DNA from: Chromatiales bacterium
Lineage (GTDB): Bacteria; Pseudomonadota; Gammaproteobacteria; Steroidobacterales; GCA-2729495
Assembly: GCA_030614035.1 (NCBI GenBank)
Contig: JAUWKW010000015.1
Coordinates: 1 to 12,844 of the forward strand
DNA: 12,844 nt
Direction: 5' to 3'
Shown here: piece after piece, positions 1 to 6,592 of the stretch
Numbering within the stretch: position 1 is the first letter of the stretch
Layout: each line of letters begins with the position of its first letter
The notes under the pieces: model-generated
What the model saw: only the letters and a program-made list of their open reading frames with translations
Told to the model about the DNA's origin: nothing
Databases searched by the model: none
Made by a program: the position numbers and the translations under genes

Positions 1-333
1 GCCCGGGCGCGGCACCGGGCTGCCACTGGGTAGCCGAGACGGGTGCCTCGCTTACCCGCAGCTCGCCCCCCCGGCGGGGCCGCACGCTTAATCTCGCTGT
101 GCCCTCCCTGGCGCCGCTCGAATCGGCGTCCACTCGCCGGGCGTCCATACCCGTCTCGCTCCCGACGACGCTCACGGCCCCTCCGGGCTGCCTTGCCGCG
201 GGGGCCCGGGGGGCGTCCGAGCGTCGTCGCCGGCTGGCGCGCCAGGGATGTGAGAGCCCGTCGGCGCCGCTCTGCCCGTAGCCCGGGCCGGCGGAGGGTA
301 GTTAAGCGTGGCTGCCCTTCGGTCGCCCGCGCC
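1..333 (+). ncRNA. Candidate structured RNA or small GC-rich dispersed element
   Basis: This stretch is far richer in G+C than the rest of the window and has no convincing coding region. It contains many complementary segments: 6-12 with 327-333 (a possible closing helix); 83-91 with 302-310 (9 bp); nested inside that, 102-107 with 293-298; 163-173 with 219-229 (11 bp, perfect), continued by 179-188 with 204-213; 28-32 with 53-57; and 35-43 with 150-158. Several pairs are G-U only if the + strand is transcribed (182/210, 33/52, 299/314), so + is the likelier strand. The segment 302-310 also lies in the loop of a hairpin 296-301/312-317, which would make a pseudoknot with 83-91. Size and complexity recall large bacterial RNAs such as the HEARO/omegaRNA class tied to IscB, but I cannot match it to any family, and no IscB gene is present. 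It could instead be a non-autonomous repeat. The left boundary may lie outside the window. Confidence 0.45.
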
Positions 334-1772
334 TAGGTGGCAACCGGCCGCGATCGCTTCGTCTGACCGACACGGGCTCCCATGATCGCGACGGCTAGTG
401 CAATGAGGAAGGGCATGGCACGCTCGGCAATATCACCGGGGGTATCCGGAAACCAATGCAGAATCGCGGTAAGCCCGAAGCCGAGTAACAGACTGGCAAT
501 CGCGTATCTGCCATTGACCCGGAATCCGCAGACTCGCACGATCAGCAACGGAGCGAAGGCCGAACCGACGCCATGCCAGGCGAACAGCACCCGCTCAAAA
601 ATCGTTTGCGGGGCGAATATTGCGATCAGGCACGAAAGCAGCGTAACCAGCGTGACGACCACTCTTGACGTGGTCAATACTTGGCTATGCCGTCGGCTCT
701 TCTCAAGGTTCCAGTCGCGCGAAATCGATGACGCTGCGACCAGCAACTGGCTGTCCGCGGTCGACATGATGGCGGACAAGACTCCTGCGGTCATCAGGCC
801 CGCAAGAACCGGCGGCAGCATTTGCCGGCTCATCACAAATAGCACCTGTTCGGGGTTAGCGATTCCCGCGGTCAGTGAACGGGCACAAAGCCCCAGGGTA
901 AGCATCCCTGACAGCACGATGATCATCCAGCCGATCGCGATATAGCGGCCTCGGCGAAGGCTGTCCATGTCCCGCAACGCCATAAATCGATTCATAACAT
1001 GCGGCTGACCGGGATAGCCGGCGCCGATACTGAGCATCCCGATGACAAAGCCCGCGGCCATGATGCCTTCATTAGGCCCGAACAGGCCGCGTTCAGCCGC
1101 CGTGCCTGTGGACTGCAATTGTGTCCAGATCTCACCATAACCGCCGACGGCGGCGACGCATATCAGCGGGAGTACCACCGCGACGAATAACATCAGCAAT
1201 GCCTGTACGGTATCCGTCAGCGAAACAGCCCAGAATCCGCCGAGTAGTGTGTACAGCAAAACGATCGCGGCGCCGATACCGATGCTGATGGCCGGCGGAA
1301 GACCAAAGGTACTGCTAAACGCCAGTGCGGCCCCCTGAAACTGGGCGGCTACGTAAAATACAAAGCAAACCAAAATGATGAGCGAAGCGGTCCGAATAAC
1401 CGCGTTCTTCCCGGCAACTTCGTAGTCCCCGAACATCAATTCGGACAGCGTAACCGCGCCGCTTTGCTGCGCCAGCCGCCACAACTTCGGCCCGACCCAC
1501 AGCCAGGCAATAAGGTAACCAAGCAACGCAGAGGGCAGCAACCAGATAGCAGACAAGCCCCAGGTATAGGCCGCACCGCTAACCCCGAGCAAGAACCAGG
1601 CCGATGAAGAACTGGCGGACGCGCTCAAAGCGGCCATCCACGGCCCGAGCCGGCGGCCCGCAAGGAAAAAGTCCTGCTGGTTGCGCGTGCGCCGCGATGC
1701 CCAAAGACCAATTGCGATCATGCCGACCACGTAACCGGCCAGCGTGACGGACAGCCACTGCGTTTCAGTCAT
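333..1772 (-). CDS. Sodium:solute symporter, PutP-like (SSS family)
   Basis: A polytopic inner-membrane Na+-coupled uptake protein of the solute:sodium symporter family (TC 2.A.21). The 479 residues are close to PutP length (about 500). Seen directly: repeated hydrophobic segments along the whole chain; the family signature around residues 174-193 (LLGGFWAVSLTDTVQ); the PutP-like stretch GYPGQPHVMNRF at 252-263; and MSTADSQLL at 336-344, whose Ser-Thr pair matches the Na2-site Ser340/Thr341 of E. coli PutP. At residues 49-59 the sequence LSASASSSSAW replaces LSAGASDMSGW, so the position of the essential Asp55 of PutP is Ser. The substrate is therefore uncertain: proline is possible, but another amino or organic acid is equally plausible. 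The ATG start lacks a clear Shine-Dalgarno sequence. It lies 132 bp downstream of the DUF3179 gene on the same strand and could share its transcript. Its stop codon abuts the GC-rich element. Confidence 0.93.
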   Translation of the reverse strand: MTETQWLSVTLAGYVVGMIAIGLWASRRTRNQQDFFLAGRRLGPWMAALSASASSSSAWFLLGVSGAAYTWGLSAIWLLPSALLGYLIAWLWVGPKLWRLAQQSGAVTLSELMFGDYEVAGKNAVIRTASLIILVCFVFYVAAQFQGAALAFSSTFGLPPAISIGIGAAIVLLYTLLGGFWAVSLTDTVQALLMLFVAVVLPLICVAAVGGYGEIWTQLQSTGTAAERGLFGPNEGIMAAGFVIGMLSIGAGYPGQPHVMNRFMALRDMDSLRRGRYIAIGWMIIVLSGMLTLGLCARSLTAGIANPEQVLFVMSRQMLPPVLAGLMTAGVLSAIMSTADSQLLVAASSISRDWNLEKSRRHSQVLTTSRVVVTLVTLLSCLIAIFAPQTIFERVLFAWHGVGSAFAPLLIVRVCGFRVNGRYAIASLLLGFGLTAILHWFPDTPGDIAERAMPFLIALAVAIMGARVGQTKRSRPVAT

Positions 1773-1904
1773 GATGTTTGTTACGGTCGAATCCCCGCGT
1801 CATTCTCACCAGTCTGACAGCATATGCAATATCGACTTGGAGAATTTGCCTGGGTGCACCGGCAGCTCCGGCGACCGAAAATCCGACCGTTGACACTCGC
1901 CAGA
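1773..1904. other. Intergenic gap between DUF3179 and symporter genes
   Basis: A 132-bp gap between two minus-strand genes. I see no strong terminator (only a 4-bp CCGG-CAGCT-CCGG stem near 1859-1871) and no convincing promoter hexamers. Co-transcription of the two genes is possible but not shown. Confidence 0.5.
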
Positions 1905-2846
1905 CTATTTCTCGTCCGGTGAAACGTAGACTTGAGTATCTGGGTGGAATGCTACCCACGCAAACCAGAATAGAGTAACGGATGGCCATTCCCTTCCAGA
2001 CGCGTCAAACACGTCAGCGGATGCCGAGCTTTTATCGTATTGCACCGTCAGCCGGCGCCCGGCAAACGAATCGTCAATACTCGTCTTAGCGTCCGGCAGT
2101 TCATTCAGCGGGTACGCCTTGAACCGGCCTTCAAAGCTAATTCCTACGACCATGCTTTTTGATTTAAAGCGCCGGTCTTTAGCCACAACCGGAAACCATA
2201 GCCTGCCGGAACGGCGATATTCTGTGTAAGGATCGCGGTCATAGTTGCGGCCGTACCCTGTTTCCGGCGAGAGAACCTTCGTGCCAGGATACCGCTGACG
2301 CCAGATCTCCCAATTGGTATTGCTGATCGGAATGGCTTCGAGACTCGCACCTCTGGCGGGGCCGCTGATAGCTTTACCGAGGATTTGCGACCACAGCGAC
2401 TCCGTCTTGCGGTCATACATCAGCACGTCGCTGTTATAAAGCAGCCCGGAGACTCCAAAGCCACCGCGCTCGACATCAACCGCGAAAGCGATGCCGGACC
2501 CGCACAACGGACAAAAGCTCACGACCACTCCGGCGCCGTTGAAATCATCATTGACGATTTCATGGTAGTTCATGATCTTGATTGGGAACGCCTTGGCTTC
2601 GCCGTTCCGGTGCACACCCAGGACCCGGTCACTGTCCAACAGGAAATCGGCGGAAGACGCGTCGACAAATTTAGGCGTATACAGGGCAGGGATGCCGTCG
2701 CGCGGTACGCCCCCGTTGTGGATCTGATCGACCGGGACCAGCGCATTCTCCAGGTTGAATCCGTTCATTTTCTCTGTAGCGGAGACTGCTGACGGCAAAC
2801 TCTGCAGCAGGCAGGCGATCGCGAAAGCATAGGATAACGGTCGCAT
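1905..2846 (-). CDS. Secreted DUF3179 domain protein
   Basis: A 313-residue protein with a clear Sec signal peptide. It has a short basic start (MRP), a hydrophobic core at about residues 5-19, and a probable cleavage after VSA at residue 23. The mature part is a DUF3179 domain recognised by NYHEIVND (93-100), FCPLCGSGIAF (111-121, with the Cys-x-x-Cys pair), LLYNSDVLMYDRKTESLW (135-152), a WxxWxxxYPxTxVLS-type block near 179-193, and a C-terminal block resembling WxAFxPxT. The function of this family is not established; the CPLCG motif suggests metal or redox chemistry, which is inference. The start is fixed by the signal peptide: an in-frame stop lies a few codons upstream, and the only AAGGAG-like site (complement of 2875-2880) is too far away to act on this ATG. 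It sits upstream of the symporter and is divergent from the oxoprolinase gene. Confidence 0.93.
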   Translation of the reverse strand: MRPLSYAFAIACLLQSLPSAVSATEKMNGFNLENALVPVDQIHNGGVPRDGIPALYTPKFVDASSADFLLDSDRVLGVHRNGEAKAFPIKIMNYHEIVNDDFNGAGVVVSFCPLCGSGIAFAVDVERGGFGVSGLLYNSDVLMYDRKTESLWSQILGKAISGPARGASLEAIPISNTNWEIWRQRYPGTKVLSPETGYGRNYDRDPYTEYRRSGRLWFPVVAKDRRFKSKSMVVGISFEGRFKAYPLNELPDAKTSIDDSFAGRRLTVQYDKSSASADVFDASGREWPSVTLFWFAWVAFHPDTQVYVSPDEK

Positions 2847-2974
2847 ATATTCTATTTCGGTCAGGGCCTAGGTACTCCTTTGACGCTGCGAATCGCAAAA
2901 GGTTTACCCCAATGAACGCGTGCTTGAATACAATCACCCTACCCAATTCATTGCCTTGTTAATGGGATCTCCAT
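2847..2974. promoter_or_regulatory. Divergent intergenic region with presumed promoters
   Basis: A 128-bp AT-richer gap between divergently oriented genes must hold the start signals for both the DUF3179 gene (left) and the oxoprolinase/permease pair (right). A weak TTGAAT near 2924 is the best -35-like hexamer on the + strand, but no good -10 follows at proper spacing. The assignment is by position only. Confidence 0.45.
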
Positions 2975-5900
2975 ATGGCCGATAAGGGATGGCAATTCTG
3001 GGTCGATCGCGGCGGTACATTCACCGACGTCATTGGCCTTTCGCCGTCCGGTGCGACCATTGTCCAAAAGCTGCTATCCGTGGCCCACGAACGCTATGCC
3101 GATGCTGCGGTAGAAGGTATCTGCAGAATCCTGGGCGAACACGAGTCGCCCCAACAGATTGACACCGTCAAGATGGGCACGACCGTGGCGACCAACGCTT
3201 TACTCGAGCGGGCAGGCTTGCCCACCGCGCTGATTACAACCCGGGGCTTTGCCGATGCGTTGCGCATCGGCTATCAGAATCGGCCGGATATATTCGCTCT
3301 CAACATTCAACTGCCTTCGCCGCTCTACTCGGCTGTCGCCGAAGCTGATGAACGCGTCGACGCCCATGGCAAAATCCTGACCGCACTTGACCGTGACGGT
3401 ATCCATGTTGCTTTACAGGAACTGCGAGAGCAGGGAATCAAATCCATCGCGGTGTGCTTTCTGCATGCGTACCGGTTCAGTGACCATGAACGACAGGTTG
3501 GGCAAATCGCAGCTGATCTGGGGTTCGAGCAAATTTCGATGTCCCACGAGGTCAGCCCGCTGATGAAGCTGGTTAGCCGCGGCGACACAACGGTCGCTGA
3601 CGCATACCTGTCTCCCATACTGCAACAGTACGTCCACCAATTTCAGCACGAGCTCGGTAAGGCAAACATCGACTGCGATGAAATTCTTTTCATGCAAAGT
3701 AATGGAGGGCTGGTCGAGGCGCGGCGCTTTCGTGGCAAGGACGGTGTCCTGTCCGGACCCGCCGGTGGCGTCGTCGGAATGGCAGTTCAGGGCCAGCGTG
3801 CCGGTCTGCACCAGCTCATTGGCTTTGACATGGGTGGCACATCAACGGACGTCTCACTGTTTTCTGAGACCTATGAATTTGTTGATTGCACCGAAATCGG
3901 TGGGGTAAGACTCCGCTCGCCGATGCTACGTGTACACACCATTGCGGCCGGTGGGAGTTCGATTCTTGGTTTCAACGCCGGCCGCTATCAGGTCGGTCCG
4001 CAGTCGGCAGGGGCAGATCCTGGACCTGCCAGTTATCGTCGCGGAGGTCCACTAACCCTGACTGATGCGAATGTTTTGCTGGGCCGGATCCTGCCGGATT
4101 ATTTCCCCAAGGTATTTGGCCCGGTCGGTGACCAGACGCTCGACAGCAGGAGCGTCGCCGACCTGTTTGACCAGCTAGCCGATGATATCGGGCGGCAAAC
4201 AGATAAGAACGTGTCAGTGGCCTGCGTTGCCGAGGGCTTTATTCGGGTTGCCGTTGAAAACATGGCAAACGCGATCAAAAAAGTATCAGTGCAGCGTGGC
4301 CATGACCCGGGTAATTTTACGCTCTGCTGCTTTGGCGGCGCAGGCGGTCAACACGCCTGTCAGGTCGCTGATCGATTGGGAATAAAAAGCATCATGATCG
4401 ATCCGCTCGCGGGAGTATTATCGGCATACGGAATTGGCGTCGCTCCAATCCGCGCCTACCGACAACAGACGGTCGAGAAGCGCGTGAGCCATTCAACCAC
4501 CGGGGAACTGCAGCCAACAGTCAAGGTGCTTGAATCGGCGTGCTTTGACGAGGTCGAATCGCAGGGAATCGATGCCAAGCAAATCGTCGCCCGTACCATT
4601 GTGCAGGTGAAGATTGCCGGAACTGATTCCACTGTAGCGATACCCTGGGGCAAGCACGGCGACATCGTACGGCAGTTTGTTCTGATACATGAACAGCGCT
4701 ACGGGTTCTCTCCGCATGAGCCCGATTTGATCATCGAGTCGCTGCGCGTCGAGGCAACCGGTGAAACTGGAGCGCCGCTTGCTGCCGAAAACGTAAATCG
4801 GCCGAATACCCCAGCTGCGTGCAGCAAGGGCAAAGTAAGAGCCTTTTTCAACACCGGATGGCACCAAACACCCGTGTTTAAACGCGAAGATCTTTCGCCC
4901 GGGTTTTCGCTATCCGGACCCGGAATCATTGTTGAATCGACCGGGACAATCGTCGTCGAACCAGGCTGGACCGCCGAGGTCAGCGCTAATTTACAGATAT
5001 TGCTCACAAGAAATGAACCGCTGGCCATATCCGAGACTGTTGGCATCGAGGCGGACCCGATTATGCTCGAGGTGTTCAGTCAGCATTTCATGCACATTGC
5101 TGAACAAATGGGCGTCGTTCTGGAAAGCACAGCACACTCGGTCAATATCAAAGAGCGACTTGATTTCTCATGCGCGCTATTCGATCAGCAAGGACAACTG
5201 ATCGCCACCGCACCACATATGCCGGTGCACCTTGGATCCATGGACGACAGCGTACAGACTGTACTACGCACGAATCGGGAGCGGCTGATCGCGGGTGATG
5301 TATTCGTTTCCAACGCCCCCTACAACGGCGGCACGCATTTGCCCGACATTACCGTGATAACGCCAGTACTTGACGCAAAACAGCGCTCGATTATTTTTTT
5401 GTTGGCTTCGCGGGCGCACCACGCTGACGTGGGGGGCATCTCACCAGGCTCTATGCCTCCGGACAGTGTTCATATTGGCGAGGAAGGCATACTCCTCGAC
5501 AATATTCCGCTGGTGGGCGATGGCCAGTTCCGGGAGCAGCATCTGCGGCACACATTTTCGGCTGGCGATTATCCGGCGCGCCAACCGTCACAGAATATCG
5601 CCGATCTTAAAGCACAAATCGCCGCAAACCAGCGCGGTAGCCAACTATTGTTTGAGATGGTAGCCCGCTACGGCCTAAATACTGTGAAAGCATATATGTC
5701 GCACGTGCAGGACAACGCCGAAGAGTCCGTGCGCGCAGCGATCGAACGCTTGCACGATGGAACATTTGAATACGAAATGGACCCGGGCCACTGGATCAGG
5801 GTCAAAATCACGCTGGATGGCAACAGTCGATCCGCGATTATCGACTTTACTGGCACTTCGCCGGTGTCCAGGGACAATTTCAATGCGCCTGCTTCAATAT

Positions 5901-6592
5901 CCCGAGCAGCGGTCCTGTACGTTTTTCGAACGCTGGTTGGGTCCGACATCCCACTGAATGCTGGCTGCAGCAGGCCACTGAAGATCATCATTCCATCGGA
6001 TTGTCTGCTGAATCCGCAATATCCAGCGGCGGTCGTCGCCGGTAATGTGGAAACATCTCAATGCGTAACCGATGCGCTATACGGTGCGCTGGGGATCCTC
6101 GCGGCCTCTCAGGGAACCATGAACAACCTCACATTCGGTACTGGGCACTACCAGTATTATGAAACGATTGGCGGCGGCTCGGGAGCGGGCCAAACGTTCC
6201 ATGGGGCCGATGCAGTTCAGACTCACATGACCAACACCCGATTAACCGATCCAGAAGTATTAGAAGCGCGTTACCCGGTTTTGATCAGTGAGTTTTCGGT
6301 CCGTTCGAACTCGGGGGGACGTGGCGCGCATAACGGCGGCAACGGAGTCGTGCGCAAGCTGGAATTTCGCGAGGCGATGAGCGCTGCGATTCTCTCCAAC
6401 CATCGGCGCGTAGCGCCGTTCGGAATTGATGACGGCGAGCCGGGTGAACTCGGCAGAAATTACATCGCCCGTCGCGACGGCACCGTTGTAGAACTCGGTT
6501 CAACGGAATGCATCGAGGTTCAAGCCGGTGATGTACTGGTGATAGAGACACCGGGTGGTGGCGGCTACGGGGCACCGGTGAGGCCGTCGTGA
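2975..6592 (+). CDS. 5-oxoprolinase/hydantoinase family protein, HyuA-HyuB fusion
   Basis: A 1205-residue cytoplasmic enzyme with both halves of the ATP-dependent hydantoinase/5-oxoprolinase family in one chain, as in 5-oxoprolinase (EC 3.5.2.9: 5-oxoproline + ATP + water gives glutamate + ADP + phosphate). The HyuA half, about residues 6-680, shows the phosphate-binding motif DRGGTFTD (11-18), GTTVATNALLER (68-79), SGPAGGVVG (260-268), FDMGGTSTD (284-292) and GPQSAGADPGPA (341-352). The HyuB half starts near 694 with DPIMLEVF, then has ESTAHSVNIKERLDFS, SNAPYNGGTHLPD, SRAHHADVGG (near 815), GNVETSQ, GGGSGAG, HMTNTRLTDPE and a final TPGGGGYG. Length and order match bacterial single-chain 5-oxoprolinases. 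N-methylhydantoinase or acetone-carboxylase-like activity on a related substrate cannot be excluded. A weak GGGA lies 7 bp before the ATG. The stop overlaps the next gene by 4 bp. Confidence 0.93.
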   Translation: MADKGWQFWVDRGGTFTDVIGLSPSGATIVQKLLSVAHERYADAAVEGICRILGEHESPQQIDTVKMGTTVATNALLERAGLPTALITTRGFADALRIGYQNRPDIFALNIQLPSPLYSAVAEADERVDAHGKILTALDRDGIHVALQELREQGIKSIAVCFLHAYRFSDHERQVGQIAADLGFEQISMSHEVSPLMKLVSRGDTTVADAYLSPILQQYVHQFQHELGKANIDCDEILFMQSNGGLVEARRFRGKDGVLSGPAGGVVGMAVQGQRAGLHQLIGFDMGGTSTDVSLFSETYEFVDCTEIGGVRLRSPMLRVHTIAAGGSSILGFNAGRYQVGPQSAGADPGPASYRRGGPLTLTDANVLLGRILPDYFPKVFGPVGDQTLDSRSVADLFDQLADDIGRQTDKNVSVACVAEGFIRVAVENMANAIKKVSVQRGHDPGNFTLCCFGGAGGQHACQVADRLGIKSIMIDPLAGVLSAYGIGVAPIRAYRQQTVEKRVSHSTTGELQPTVKVLESACFDEVESQGIDAKQIVARTIVQVKIAGTDSTVAIPWGKHGDIVRQFVLIHEQRYGFSPHEPDLIIESLRVEATGETGAPLAAENVNRPNTPAACSKGKVRAFFNTGWHQTPVFKREDLSPGFSLSGPGIIVESTGTIVVEPGWTAEVSANLQILLTRNEPLAISETVGIEADPIMLEVFSQHFMHIAEQMGVVLESTAHSVNIKERLDFSCALFDQQGQLIATAPHMPVHLGSMDDSVQTVLRTNRERLIAGDVFVSNAPYNGGTHLPDITVITPVLDAKQRSIIFLLASRAHHADVGGISPGSMPPDSVHIGEEGILLDNIPLVGDGQFREQHLRHTFSAGDYPARQPSQNIADLKAQIAANQRGSQLLFEMVARYGLNTVKAYMSHVQDNAEESVRAAIERLHDGTFEYEMDPGHWIRVKITLDGNSRSAIIDFTGTSPVSRDNFNAPASISRAAVLYVFRTLVGSDIPLNAGCSRPLKIIIPSDCLLNPQYPAAVVAGNVETSQCVTDALYGALGILAASQGTMNNLTFGTGHYQYYETIGGGSGAGQTFHGADAVQTHMTNTRLTDPEVLEARYPVLISEFSVRSNSGGRGAHNGGNGVVRKLEFREAMSAAILSNHRRVAPFGIDDGEPGELGRNYIARRDGTVVELGSTECIEVQAGDVLVIETPGGGGYGAPVRPS

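Noticed and set aside
1..333. Firm assignment of the GC-rich element to IscB omegaRNA/HEARO, RNase P RNA or tmRNA
   Set aside because: I could not recognise conserved cores of these RNAs, and no IscB gene is adjacent in the window. The class is left open.
43..336. Overlapping 97- and 60-codon open frames in the GC-rich left edge
   Set aside because: The translations are Arg/Pro/Ser-rich low-complexity sequences of the kind produced by GC-rich non-coding DNA. There is no ribosome-binding site, and the region has strong RNA-like pairing.
1890..1915. TTGACA at 1890-1895 as a + strand -35 box
   Set aside because: No -10 hexamer follows at usual spacing, and no + strand gene begins downstream; the DUF3179 gene is on the other strand.
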